A stretch of 64,000 nucleotides of DNA. Origin: an uncultured Pseudomonas sp. (GTDB lineage: Bacteria > Pseudomonadota > Gammaproteobacteria > Pseudomonadales > Pseudomonadaceae). The stretch spans positions 53,915 through 117,914 of the forward strand of contig NZ_CAMPHI010000012.1 in NCBI RefSeq assembly GCF_946885955.1, read 5' to 3'. The notes under the pieces were generated by a model. That model was not told the origin of the DNA. It saw only the letters and a list, made by a program, of their open reading frames with translations, and ran no database searches. Made by a program: the position numbers and the translations under genes. The first letter of the stretch is position 1, and each line of letters opens with the position of its first letter. Below, piece after piece: positions 19,439-27,894 of the stretch.

Positions 19439-20191
19439 ACGCGCGGTCAGCGCCAAGACCACCAGAATGAATACCGGGCGGATAAACCTGGAGCCGCCCT
19501 TGATCGCCGTGCGCGCGCCGATAAAGGCGCCCGCCATCAAGGCGATACCCATGCAGATACCAAGCAGCCAGGCGACATTGCCGTTGACGATGAATACCGC
19601 CAGCGCACAGGCATTGCTGACGAAGTTCATGCTGCGCGCCACACCGCTGGCACGCAGCAGGTCCAGCGGATAAAGCAGCAGGCTGCTGACGGTCCAGAAT
19701 GCCCCGGTGCCCGGACCGGCCACGCCATCGTAGAAGCCCAGGCTCAAGCCCTGTGGCCATTGCCGTCCGGATGCGATCGACGGTTCGGCCTCGGCGGGCA
19801 CTTGCGGCGTACGGCCAAACAACAGGTACAAGCCGCAGGCGAACACCACTACCGGCAACATGCGGTTGAGCCACTCAGCCGGTAACCACTGCGCCAGCGC
19901 AGCGCCAAGCAACGCACCGATGGCGGTGGCCAGCAAGCCATTGCGCCACTGACGCGGTACGAACAGTTTGCGCCGGTAAAAGGTATGGCTGGCGACCGCG
20001 GCGCCAAAGGTGGCGCACAGTTTGTTGGTGCCCAGCACCAGGTGCGGTGGCAAACCGGCCGTGAGCAGTGCGGGAATGGTCAGCAAACCGCCGCCACCGG
20101 CAATCGCATCGATGAAGCCCGCGGCAAAAGCAACCAGGGCGAGAATCGCCAACATGGACGGTTCAACGGCGAGCTCGAAGGGAAAGGGCAT
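19406..20191 (-). CDS. TauE/SafE-family membrane permease
   Basis: An integral inner-membrane protein (261 aa) with about eight hydrophobic segments and the family motif [22 protein letters not shown] near the N-terminus plus the second-half repeat [15 protein letters not shown]. TauE/SafE proteins are thought to move sulfite, sulfonates or related anions; the substrate here is unknown. It is the counterpart of PA1824. The chosen start lacks an obvious ribosome site; an internal ATG at 20155 is the alternative. The 3' end overlaps nudC on the other strand by 33 bases. Confidence 0.87.
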   Translation of the reverse strand: MPFPFELAVEPSMLAILALVAFAAGFIDAIAGGGGLLTIPALLTAGLPPHLVLGTNKLCATFGAAVASHTFYRRKLFVPRQWRNGLLATAIGALLGAALAQWLPAEWLNRMLPVVVFACGLYLLFGRTPQVPAEAEPSIASGRQWPQGLSLGFYDGVAGPGTGAFWTVSSLLLYPLDLLRASGVARSMNFVSNACALAVFIVNGNVAWLLGICMGIALMAGAFIGARTAIKGGSRFIRPVFILVVLALTARLAWQHWFGQA

Positions 20192-20292
20192 GAAAAAATA
20201 CGTCCTGCGTCTGATTGTGCGGCGATCTCGCTGTTCGCCAGCGAGTCAGCTGCGCATAATGCCGGCATTTTCACGCGGAAGGAATTGAGTCG

Positions 20293-20940
20293 ATGCAATA
20301 CGACGGTCTGGCCTGGGTCATCGCGCTATTGGCAGTATTGGCGGTATTTATCGCGGCGCGCATTCTGCTCAACGGGCACTGGTTCCTCGGTTGGTTGCGG
20401 GGCACCTGCGGCATCGCCTTTCTCGCCCTGGCCGGGTTGGTCGGCCTGGTGGCCTACGACCTCTACAGCTATACACCGCTGCCGGAAAATCGGCCGCTGG
20501 CGACCCTTAGTTTCAAGGGCAACGGCACGCGTTATCAGGTCAATGTGCTGGAGGGCGGGCATGAGCGTACCGTCACCCTGGAGGGGGATTTATGGCAACT
20601 GGACGCCCGGGTGCTGCAATGGAAGGGCCTGGCGGCGCTGATCGGCCTCGAGCCGGGTTATCGGCTGGAGAGGTTGTCCGGTAGGTTTTTGGCTATCGAG
20701 GAGCAGGCGCTGGCCCAGCATACCGGTGTTGCCCTGGCCAAGAGTCTCTATGGCATCGACCTCTGGCGCTGGCTGCGCCTGGGCAAACACGACTTGCTGA
20801 TGTTTGATCCCCAGGCCCAGCGGGTTAATTACCTGCCGATGGCCGATGAGGCGGTATTCAGCGTGAGTCTGACGCCGACCGGCTTGCTGGCCGAGCCGAT
20901 GAATCCGGCGGCGAAGCAGGCTCTGCAAGACTGGCAGTGA
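20293..20940 (+). CDS. Conserved membrane protein of unknown function (PA1825-like)
   Basis: A 215-aa protein with two N-terminal membrane spans (residues ~6-26 and ~38-58) and a soluble, probably periplasmic domain after residue 60. I recognise no catalytic motif. It is conserved in this position in P. aeruginosa. GGAA lies 8-12 bases before the ATG, and a strong bidirectional terminator follows the stop. Confidence 0.8.
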   Translation: MQYDGLAWVIALLAVLAVFIAARILLNGHWFLGWLRGTCGIAFLALAGLVGLVAYDLYSYTPLPENRPLATLSFKGNGTRYQVNVLEGGHERTVTLEGDLWQLDARVLQWKGLAALIGLEPGYRLERLSGRFLAIEEQALAQHTGVALAKSLYGIDLWRWLRLGKHDLLMFDPQAQRVNYLPMADEAVFSVSLTPTGLLAEPMNPAAKQALQDWQ

Positions 20941-20946
20941 ATAGAC

Positions 20947-20976
20947 CGAAAAAAGGAACCCGAGGGTTCCTTTCTT
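20947..20976. terminator. Bidirectional intrinsic terminator
   Basis: AAAGGAACC-cgag-GGTTCCTTT is a perfect 9-bp stem with a tetraloop. Six U follow on the minus strand (ending the SDR gene) and a shorter T tract on the plus strand (ending the membrane-protein gene). Confidence 0.88.
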
Positions 20977-20997
20977 GATTCTGCTGTTTCCCTCCTG

Positions 20998-21765
20998 TCA
21001 GGACAGGAAGCCGCCATCCACGTTCAGCGAAACGCCGGTGGTGTAGCTGGATGCATCGCTGGCCAGGTAGAGCACGGCGCCGGCCATCTCGCTCGGGTCT
21101 GCGACACGCTTGAGCGGGATGCGCTGCAGCGCAACATTCAGGATGGCGTCGTTCTTGGTCAGCGCCGAGGCAAACTTGGTATCGGTCAGGCCTGGCAACA
21201 GGGCGTTACAGCGGATGCCGAATTGCGCGCATTCCTTGGCGAAGACCTTGGTCATGCTAATCACCGCGGCCTTGGTCACCGAGTAGATGCCCTGCATCTC
21301 GCCAGGGCTGACGCCATTGATCGAGGCAACGTTGATGATGCTGCCACCACCGTTCTCCTTCATCAGTTTGCCGCCTTCGATGGACATGAAGTAGTAGCCG
21401 CGGATGTTGACGTCGACGGTCTTCTGGAATGCCGCCAGGTCGGTTTCCAGCACGTTGCCGAACTGCGGGTTGGTGGCGGCGTTGTTGACCAGGATGTCGA
21501 GGCGGCCGAACTGTTCGCGGATCTGCGCGAAGACATTCTGGATCTGCTCCATCTCGCCGATATGACAGGCGATCGCGGTGGCCTTGCCGCCTGCGGCGAT
21601 GATCGCATCGGCCACGCCCTGGCAGCCGTCGATTTTGCGGCTGGAAACGATGACATGCGCGCCTTGCTGGGCGAGCAGTTTGGCGATGGCCTCACCGATA
21701 CCGCGGCTGGCGCCGGAAACGAATGCAATCTTGCCGTCGAGGTCGAACAGGGTGGTCTTGGACAT
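20998..21765 (-). CDS. Short-chain dehydrogenase/reductase
   Basis: A classical SDR (255 aa) with the cofactor motif VSGASRGIGEAIA (~15-27), NNAA, the catalytic Ser in INVASINGV and Tyr-x3-Lys in YSVTKAAV. Its closest type is the DHRS4-like/FabG-like group acting on carbonyls with NADP(H), but the substrate is unclear. It lies 26 bases beyond the APH-like kinase in the same direction, so both are likely co-transcribed and may share a lipid or hydroxy-acid pathway. Confidence 0.9.
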   Translation of the reverse strand: MSKTTLFDLDGKIAFVSGASRGIGEAIAKLLAQQGAHVIVSSRKIDGCQGVADAIIAAGGKATAIACHIGEMEQIQNVFAQIREQFGRLDILVNNAATNPQFGNVLETDLAAFQKTVDVNIRGYYFMSIEGGKLMKENGGGSIINVASINGVSPGEMQGIYSVTKAAVISMTKVFAKECAQFGIRCNALLPGLTDTKFASALTKNDAILNVALQRIPLKRVADPSEMAGAVLYLASDASSYTTGVSLNVDGGFLS

Positions 21766-21791
21766 GGGTGCGCTACCTTGATTGAGGCGGA

Positions 21792-22859
21792 TTAGAGCGT
21801 GGATTTATTGATGACCTGCAGGCTCATCTGCTCCAGCAGCTTGTTCATCTGAACGAACTGGGCGAAGCGTTTGTCCTGAGTCTGGCCGTGGAAGAAGCGG
21901 TAGTAGATCTGCTGCACGATGCCGGCCAGACGGAATAGGCCATAGGTGTAGTAGAAATCGAAATTGTCGATCTGAATGCCCGAACGCTCGGCGTAGTAGT
22001 CGACGAACTCCTGGCGCGTGAGCATGCCCGGCGCGTTACTCGGCTGGCGACGCATCAGTTGCACCGGCGCCGGGTCGGCGGCTTCGATCCAGTAGGCAAG
22101 GGTGTTGCCCAGGTCCATCAGCGGGTCGCCGATGGTGGTCAGCTCCCAGTCGAGGATGCCGATGATCTGCATCGGGTTGGCCGGGTCGAGGATCACGTTG
22201 TCGAAGCGGTAATCGTTGTGGACGATGCTCGGGGTGTGATGATCGGCCGGCATCTTGTCCCTGAGCCAGGCTTTGACCGGTTCCCAGGTCGGCGCGTCGG
22301 GCGTCAGGGCCTTGTCGTAGCGATCGCTCCAGCCGCCGATCTGCCGTTGCACATAGCCTTCCGGTTTGCCCAGGTCGCCGAGTCCGCAGGCCTGATAGTC
22401 GACGCGGTGCAACTCGACGAACTTATCGATAAAGCTCTTGCACAGTTCGCGGGTCTGCTCGGCGCTGAAGTTCAGCTCGGCCGGCATGTCCGAGCGCAGG
22501 ATGATGCCGTTGACCCGTTCCATGACATAGAACTCGGCCCCCATCACCGACTCGTCGGTGCAATGCACGTAGGCTTTCGGGCAATACGGGAAGCCAGCGT
22601 TGAGCTGATTGAGGATGCGGTATTCGCGACCCATGTCGTGGGCCGATTTGGCTTTATGGCCAAAGGGCGGGCGACGCAGCACGAATTCCTTTTCCGGGTA
22701 CTCGATCAGGTAGGTGAGGTTCGACGCACCACCGGGGAACTGGCTGATACGCGGCTCGCCGGTCAAGCCAGGAATATGCGCCTTGAGATAAGGGTCGATG
22801 GTCGCGGCGTCGAGTTCTTCGCCTTCGCGGATGCGGGTGGACTGGTCAGTAAGCGCCAT
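21792..22859 (-). CDS. APH-fold phosphotransferase (ACAD10/11 kinase-domain type)
   Basis: An aminoglycoside-phosphotransferase-fold kinase (355 aa). It shows the catalytic loop IVHNDYRFDNVILD and the metal-binding aspartate in ILDWELTTIGDP. This subgroup is the one fused to acyl-CoA dehydrogenases in animal ACAD10/ACAD11 and resembles LvaA, which phosphorylates 4-hydroxyacyl-CoA in P. putida; it is not an antibiotic-resistance enzyme. The start at 22859 has AAGGGA 8 bases upstream. Its SDR neighbour and the SCP2 protein upstream suggest acyl-CoA or hydroxy-acid metabolism. A matching dehydrogenase lies far away at 48628-49839. Confidence 0.85.
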   Translation of the reverse strand: MALTDQSTRIREGEELDAATIDPYLKAHIPGLTGEPRISQFPGGASNLTYLIEYPEKEFVLRRPPFGHKAKSAHDMGREYRILNQLNAGFPYCPKAYVHCTDESVMGAEFYVMERVNGIILRSDMPAELNFSAEQTRELCKSFIDKFVELHRVDYQACGLGDLGKPEGYVQRQIGGWSDRYDKALTPDAPTWEPVKAWLRDKMPADHHTPSIVHNDYRFDNVILDPANPMQIIGILDWELTTIGDPLMDLGNTLAYWIEAADPAPVQLMRRQPSNAPGMLTRQEFVDYYAERSGIQIDNFDFYYTYGLFRLAGIVQQIYYRFFHGQTQDKRFAQFVQMNKLLEQMSLQVINKSTL

Positions 22860-23010
22860 GCTTAATCCCTTCTGCTTATGATGGGGGCCCAATATTATTG
22901 GCTAATCTAATGCTGCCTCTGTGTTGTCACAAGCGCTACCACCCTTTATAGGCGTGCGTGTTGCTACTCAATCAAACAGCTTGATTCTTCGCGTGCGCGC
23001 CCTGTGGGCG

Positions 23011-23043
23011 AAAAAAAACCGGAGTCCATGACTCCGGTTTTTT
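23011..23043 (-). terminator. Intrinsic terminator of the SCP2 gene
   Basis: CCGGAGTC-cat-GACTCCGG is a perfect 8-bp stem (extended by A/T pairs) followed by eight U on the minus strand, 28 bases past the SCP2 stop. Confidence 0.92.
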
Positions 23044-23071
23044 CGGCGACGCTCGCAAGCAAGCGTAGCGT

Positions 23072-23383
23072 TTATACCGGGAACAGCTCGCCCAGTTTCA
23101 TCGCCAGCATCATGTCGCCTTCGGCGCGCAGCTTGCCGCCCATGAATGCTTGCATGCCATCGGTCTCGCCGGTGGTGATGCCTTTCAGGGTTTCGCTGTC
23201 CATGATCAGGGTCACGTTGGCGTTCGGGTTATCACCTTGCTGAACGTCACAGGTGCCATCCTTGACCACCAGGTAGTGGTTCTCGCCATCTTCGATATTG
23301 AATTGGAATACCAGGTCCAGGCCCGCAGCGGCACCGGCGTTGAACTTGGACTGCATGGTTTTGACGATGTCTGCAACGCTCAT
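23072..23383 (-). CDS. SCP2 sterol-binding-domain protein
   Basis: A 103-aa stand-alone SCP2 domain with the conserved segments LVFQFNIEDGE, NANVTLIMDSETL and GKLRAEGDMMLAMKLGELF. Such proteins bind acyl chains or acyl-CoA in a hydrophobic tunnel. It is the PA1830 counterpart. It ends at a strong terminator and starts behind AAGGAAG. No catalytic residues are expected. Confidence 0.92.
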   Translation of the reverse strand: MSVADIVKTMQSKFNAGAAAGLDLVFQFNIEDGENHYLVVKDGTCDVQQGDNPNANVTLIMDSETLKGITTGETDGMQAFMGGKLRAEGDMMLAMKLGELFPV

Positions 23384-23442
23384 GGTTTCTTCCTTTGGTT
23401 TCAGGTTTTTCGCGCGCCCGGGCGGGCGCAGTAGGCCGGTAC

Positions 23443-24153
23443 TCAGCGATAGGTGATGAGTTCCGGCGCCTTCAGCAGCTGTAAATGCACATGGCTGTTG
23501 AAGGAAGCCAGGCTCACTTGCTTGCCGCGAAACTTCAGGCAGCTCAGCGAGGTATTGACGATTTGCCAGTTCAGCTCGAAGGCACTGGCTGGCGGCACGC
23601 CGGTGATTAGATGGAGCAGGGCGGTGATGGTGCCGCCGGAGGTGAACACGGCGATATTCTGTTTACCCTCGGCGCGATCGAGCAGGCGCTCCAGACCGGC
23701 GCGTACCTGGGCGACGAAGTCCGGCCAGCTCTGCAACTGCGCGCTGTCATGCGCACCGGAAATCCAGCGGCCGATGAGCAAGGCGAACAGGCGTTGGAAT
23801 TCGGCGCGGTTTTGCGGGGCGTTGCGGAGAATGTGCAAGGCTTGCGGCTCATCGGGCAGCAGCTCGGGGAGCAGGGTGCGGATTACCGCATCGGCATCGA
23901 ATTCATTGAAGGCCGGGTCCACTTCCAGTTCCGGCTGGGGCAGGTCTGCGGCACCAAACTGGCTCAGCGCGGCGCTGGCGGTGTGTTGCTGGCGCCGCAG
24001 GTCGCCGCTCAGGCAACGATCGAGGCGCACGCCAAGTTGGGCGAGATGCGCACCGAGTATTTCCGCCTGACGAATACCGGTGGGCGAGAGCACATCGTAG
24101 TCGTCGGCGCCGAAAGAGGCTTGGCCATGTCTGATAAGGTAAATGTTGCCCAC
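23443..24153 (-). CDS. Histidine phosphatase family protein
   Basis: A phosphoglycerate-mutase-like phosphatase (236 aa). The catalytic RHG motif is in IYLIRHGQASFG close to the N-terminus, with the partner histidine expected in the FTSGGTITALLH region. A GTG start at 24153 (VGNIYLIRHG) places the RHG motif where the family has it; longer upstream frames add arginine-rich residues that look non-coding. The ribosome site is weak. The substrate is unknown. It is divergent from sohB across about 264 bases that hold AAACA-N6-TGTTT (24221-24236) and no gene. Confidence 0.82.
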   Translation of the reverse strand: MGNIYLIRHGQASFGADDYDVLSPTGIRQAEILGAHLAQLGVRLDRCLSGDLRRQQHTASAALSQFGAADLPQPELEVDPAFNEFDADAVIRTLLPELLPDEPQALHILRNAPQNRAEFQRLFALLIGRWISGAHDSAQLQSWPDFVAQVRAGLERLLDRAEGKQNIAVFTSGGTITALLHLITGVPPASAFELNWQIVNTSLSCLKFRGKQVSLASFNSHVHLQLLKAPELITYR

Positions 24154-24417
24154 GTCCGCGCTATTCCGGTCGTTGAAGTTTCGCGAGGGTATAGAGGATC
24201 GGCGAGCCCTGTCAACGGAAAAACATACGCTTGTTTGAATCCGTCTGGGATCGCAATGCATGGCCTGGCCGCTGGCCGTCGTACGATGGCCTCGGTATGC
24301 TTGCCCGATACCATGCCGCGCCGGGAGTTTGCCCGAGCGGGCAGCATGCTGCTGCGAACGTCGACGTCAGGCAAGCTCCCAAGCAGCCTGCGGCTCATCT
24401 GGAACGAGGGGAAATGC

Positions 24418-25437
24418 GTGGAGTTTTTTGCGGAATATGCGAGCTTTTTGGCCAAGACCGTCACCCTGGTGGTCGCCATTCTGGTCGTCCTCACCGCCTT
24501 GGCGGTGTTGCGTGGCAAGGGCCGGCGCAGCGCTGGCCAGTTGCAGGTGACCAAGCTCAATGATTTCTACAAGCAATTGCATGACCGCCTGGAGCAATCG
24601 GTACTGAACAAGGACCAGCTCAAGAGCGTGCACAAGGAACAAGCCAAGGCCACCAAGCTGGAAAAAAAGGCTGGCATTCAGAAACCGCGGGTCTATGTGC
24701 TGGATTTCGACGGCGATATCAAGGCTTCGGCGACCGATAACCTGCGTCATGAAATTACCGCCTTGCTGAGTATGGCCAGCGCCCAGGATGAAGTGGTGCT
24801 GCGCCTGGAAAGTGGCGGAGGCATGGTCCACAGTTATGGTCTGGCTTCCTCGCAGCTGGCGCGTATTCGCCAGGCCGGCGTGCCGCTGACTGTCTGCATA
24901 GACAAGGTCGCGGCCAGCGGGGGTTACATGATGGCTTGCATCGGCGAGAAAATTATCTCGGCACCGTTCGCCATACTCGGCTCGATCGGCGTGGTCGCGC
25001 AGTTGCCTAACCTTCATCGGTTACTGAAAAAGCACAACATCGATTTTGAGGTGCTCACCGCTGGCGAGTACAAACGCACCCTGACGGTTTTTGGTGAGAA
25101 CACCGAAAAGGGGCGTCAGAAGTTCCAGGAAGATCTGGAGATCACTCATGAGCTGTTCAAGAATTTTGTCGCGCGTTATCGCCCGCAGCTTGAGATAGAC
25201 GACATAGCCACGGGCGAAGTCTGGCTGGGCATGGCCGCTCTGGAAAAGCAGTTGGTCGATTCACTTGGCACCAGCGATGAATACCTGGCCGAGCGAGCCA
25301 AGGAGGCCGAGCTCTTTCATTTGCATTACGCCGAGAAGAAAAGCCTGCAGGAGCGTGTTGGCCTGGCGGCAAGCGTGGCACTGGATCGTTTCGCCCTGAC
25401 CTGGTTGAGCCGATTCAACCAGCAGCGTTTCTGGTAA
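24418..25437 (+). CDS. sohB: Inner-membrane serine peptidase SohB
   Basis: An S49-family signal-peptide-peptidase-like protease (339 aa) with an N-terminal membrane anchor (residues ~10-30) and the catalytic Ser in VAASGGYMMAC and Lys in AGEYKRTL. A much longer open frame exists, but the GTG at 24418 is preceded by GAGGGG at 7 bases and gives MEFFAEYASFLAKTVTL, the normal SohB N-terminus. The next gene starts 24 bases after the stop. Confidence 0.9.
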   Translation: MEFFAEYASFLAKTVTLVVAILVVLTALAVLRGKGRRSAGQLQVTKLNDFYKQLHDRLEQSVLNKDQLKSVHKEQAKATKLEKKAGIQKPRVYVLDFDGDIKASATDNLRHEITALLSMASAQDEVVLRLESGGGMVHSYGLASSQLARIRQAGVPLTVCIDKVAASGGYMMACIGEKIISAPFAILGSIGVVAQLPNLHRLLKKHNIDFEVLTAGEYKRTLTVFGENTEKGRQKFQEDLEITHELFKNFVARYRPQLEIDDIATGEVWLGMAALEKQLVDSLGTSDEYLAERAKEAELFHLHYAEKKSLQERVGLAASVALDRFALTWLSRFNQQRFW

Positions 25438-25461
25438 TAGCCTTACCCCGAGGGGAATGAT

Positions 25462-26454
25462 ATGAGCATGTTTAGCGCATTGCAGGCTCGCGCAGATGCG
25501 AGCGGCACGTTCGAGCAGGTGATTGTTCAGCGCGATACCGCCGACCTCCCGGTCGGCGAGCTGTTGATTCGGGTGAAGTACTCCTCGCTCAACTATAAGG
25601 ACGCATTGTCGGCCAGCGGTAATCGGGGGGTGACCAAGGAATTCCCGCACACCCCGGGTATCGACGCCGCTGGCGTGGTGGAAAGCTCCAGCGTGAGCGA
25701 ATTCAGTGTCGGCGACGAAGTAATAGTCACCGGCTACGACCTGGGTATGAATACCTCCGGCGGTTTCGCCCAATATATTCGAGTGCCCGCCAGTTGGGCG
25801 ATCAAGCGGCCGAAAGGGCTGTCGTTGCGTGAGGCGATGGTACTCGGTACTGCGGGGCTGACTGCTGCGCTGTGCATCGACAAGTTGGAACAGGCCGGGG
25901 TGGCGACTGATGCCGGGCCCATTCTGGTGACCGGCGCGACCGGCGGCGTTGGTTGTGTGGCCGTGGCCTTGCTGGCCAAGCTCGGCTTCAGCGTGGCGGC
26001 GGCGACCGGCAAGGCCGACCAGGGCCAGTGGTTGATGGAGCTTGGCGCCAGCCAGATCGTCAGCCGAAGCGCGCTGCAGGAAGGTAGCGAGCGTCCGATG
26101 CTCAAGGAACAATGGGCTGGCGCGGTCGATACCGTAGGCGGCGATATTCTGTTCAATGTGGTCAAGGCATTGCGCTACGGTGGCAGTGTGGCCTGTTGTG
26201 GGTTGACCGCCGGTGTGGGCTTCAACGGTAGCGTGCTGCCGTTTATCCTGCGTGGGGTCAATCTGCTCGGTGTCGACTCGGTCGAGTTGCCCTTGGTGGT
26301 CAAGGCCTCGATGTGGGACAAGCTTTCCGTGCAGTGGAAATTGCCGGCGCTCGATCGGCTGACCCGTGAAATTAGTCTGGAGCAGCTGCCCGAGGCGATC
26401 GCTCAGATTCTCGCCGGCAAGTCGGTCGGGCGAGTATTGGTGCGGGTGGATTGA
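25462..26454 (+). CDS. acuI: Acrylyl-CoA reductase family oxidoreductase (AcuI/YhdH)
   Basis: A zinc-free medium-chain dehydrogenase (330 aa) of the AcuI/YhdH type, which reduces acryloyl-CoA to propanoyl-CoA with NADPH. Family segments visible are SSLNYKDALSASGNRGV, GYDLGMNTSGGFAQY and the nucleotide-binding LVTGATGGVGCVAVALLAKLG (split across ~150-170). It follows sohB closely and is closed by a strong terminator, so it is probably its operon partner. Physiologically it may detoxify acryloyl-CoA. Confidence 0.88.
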   Translation: MSMFSALQARADASGTFEQVIVQRDTADLPVGELLIRVKYSSLNYKDALSASGNRGVTKEFPHTPGIDAAGVVESSSVSEFSVGDEVIVTGYDLGMNTSGGFAQYIRVPASWAIKRPKGLSLREAMVLGTAGLTAALCIDKLEQAGVATDAGPILVTGATGGVGCVAVALLAKLGFSVAAATGKADQGQWLMELGASQIVSRSALQEGSERPMLKEQWAGAVDTVGGDILFNVVKALRYGGSVACCGLTAGVGFNGSVLPFILRGVNLLGVDSVELPLVVKASMWDKLSVQWKLPALDRLTREISLEQLPEAIAQILAGKSVGRVLVRVD

Positions 26455-26472
26455 TAACGCAGCGATAACTGC

Positions 26473-26509
26473 AAACGGCTCGGTTTCTACCGAGCCGTTT
26501 TGTTTTGTC
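26473..26509 (+). terminator. Intrinsic terminator after acuI
   Basis: AAACGGCTCGGT-ttct-ACCGAGCCGTTT is a perfect 12-bp stem followed by a T-rich tract, 19 bases past the acuI stop. Confidence 0.93.
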
Positions 26510-26640
26510 GAGCTATTCGGTGATGTGGATCGCGATCAGACAGGGCTTGGCCGCGCCAGAGCATTGAACAGCGATGCGTATCGAGGCAGGATAGCCGACT
26601 AAAATAATTTTCTATTCGCCTGCTCCTCTCAAGGACCGCC

Positions 26641-27219
26641 ATGGCTCGCCGTACCCGCAAGGACGAAATTCTCCAGGCCGCGCTCGCCTGCTTTACCGAC
26701 GTAGGGGTGGACGCCACCACCATTGAAATGATCCGCGATCGCTCCGGCGCCAGCATCGGCAGCCTGTATCACCACTTCGGTAACAAGGAGCGCATCATCG
26801 CCGCGCTCTATATGCAGGGCACCGCCGAATACGCAGCGCTGCTCGAACAGGGCTTCGCCAAGGCCGAGAGCGCCGAAGCCTGTGTCAGGTTACTGGTCAC
26901 CAGTTACATCGACTGGGTGGTGGCCAATCCGCAGTGGGCGCGTTTTATCCTGCATAGTCGTGGTCGGGTCGAAGCCAGTGAGTTGGGCGAGCAGTTGCGC
27001 GAAGCTAATCAGGCGCATTTCGCGCGCATCCATCAGGCACTGGCCGGCTACCGCGAACAGGGCGTGTTCAAGGATATGCCGAGCGATTGCTTTGCTTCGC
27101 TGATCATCGGGCCGACCCATGATTTTGCGCGTAACTGGCTGGCTGGCCGCACCCGTACCGAGCTGGCCGACTGCCGCGAATTGCTGGCGAATGCGGCCTG
27201 GGACAGCGTCCGCGCATAG
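26641..27219 (+). CDS. TetR-family transcriptional regulator
   Basis: A TetR/AcrR-type repressor (192 aa) with an N-terminal helix-turn-helix (TTIEMIRDRSGASIGSLYHH, residues ~21-40) and a C-terminal ligand domain. AAGGA precedes the ATG at a normal distance. It stands alone between acuI and the DUF934-cysI pair; its counterpart is PA1836. Targets and ligand are unknown. Confidence 0.9.
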   Translation: MARRTRKDEILQAALACFTDVGVDATTIEMIRDRSGASIGSLYHHFGNKERIIAALYMQGTAEYAALLEQGFAKAESAEACVRLLVTSYIDWVVANPQWARFILHSRGRVEASELGEQLREANQAHFARIHQALAGYREQGVFKDMPSDCFASLIIGPTHDFARNWLAGRTRTELADCRELLANAAWDSVRA

Positions 27220-27259
27220 CCTGGATGAAATCCAAAGAGCGATAGCGCGCGGAGATTTT

Positions 27260-27335
27260 CCCCGGATTGCATCCGGGCTACCGGGTCGGCGTCAATGCGT
27301 AGCCCGAATAAGCGTCAGCGTAATCCGGGGCTGGT
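27260..27335. repeat. REP-like inverted pair
   Basis: Sequences ATTGCATCCGGGCTACC and GTAGCCCGAATAAGCGTCAG followed by CGTAATCCGGG face each other. A near-identical element reading GTAGCCCGGATAAGCGTCAG occurs at 32539-32558. This is a dispersed Pseudomonas intergenic repeat. Confidence 0.65.
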
Positions 27336-27352
27336 CTAGCCGCTGCGAAAAC

Positions 27353-27381
27353 AAAAAAGCCCTGAAATTTCAGGGCTTTTT
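27353..27381 (-). terminator. Intrinsic terminator of the cysI-DUF934 pair
   Basis: GCCCTGAAA-TTTCAGGGC is a perfect palindrome flanked by A6 and T5, 16 bases beyond the DUF934 stop; U-tracts on both strands allow bidirectional use. Confidence 0.9.
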
Positions 27382-27396
27382 CATAACGCGGGCGAA

Positions 27397-27894
27397 TCAG
27401 GCGCGGCGGCGGAACAGCGGTTGCGGCTGGTCGCTTGAAGCCTGGTAGAGCACCGAGAAGTCCTTGAACGCCTTGAGCGCATCCTCGGGATCCTTGTCTT
27501 CGCGCAAGGCGAAGGCGTCGAAGCCACAACGCTTGAGGGCGAACAACTGATCGCGCAGCACATCGCCTATTGCCCGCACTTCGCCCTTGTAGCCATAGCG
27601 GGTGCGCAGCAGGTAGGCGGTGGAGCAGTGACGGCCGTCGGTAAACGACGGAAAGTTCAAGGCAATCACCTGGAAGTTGCTCAGCTGCTCGGCGATTTCC
27701 TCGATTTCCTCGCCGGCATCCAGCCACACACCCAAACCGCCATCGCGGGCCTTCAGCGCATGGGCGTGCTCGACCCACAAGGCCAGCGGCACGATCAGAT
27801 CGTCGCAGTTGTTCAGATCGTCCATGGTGGTGTCTTTGGGCAGCAGGTGCCAGGTTTCGTCGACGATCTGCTCGTTCTTAATGATTCGCTGCAT
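27397..27894 (-). CDS. DUF934 protein linked to sulfite reductase
   Basis: A 165-aa protein of the DUF934 family, which almost always follows cysI in Proteobacteria and is thought to take part in assimilatory sulfate reduction; the biochemical role is not established. The start at 27894 lies inside the cysI end (17-base overlap) behind AAGGAGCG, so it is translationally linked to cysI. Longer in-frame upstream sequence only duplicates cysI coding bases. Confidence 0.88.
   Translation of the reverse strand: MQRIIKNEQIVDETWHLLPKDTTMDDLNNCDDLIVPLALWVEHAHALKARDGGLGVWLDAGEEIEEIAEQLSNFQVIALNFPSFTDGRHCSTAYLLRTRYGYKGEVRAIGDVLRDQLFALKRCGFDAFALREDKDPEDALKAFKDFSVLYQASSDQPQPLFRRRA

Noticed and set aside
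22860..23010. Possible small gene between the APH kinase and the SCP2 terminator
   Set aside because: No start with a ribosome site and only short frames; treated as promoter region.
24221..24236. AAACA-N6-TGTTT as a PsrA-type fatty-acid operator
   Set aside because: The spacing differs from the GAAAC-N4-GTTTC pattern known for PsrA, so no regulator is named.
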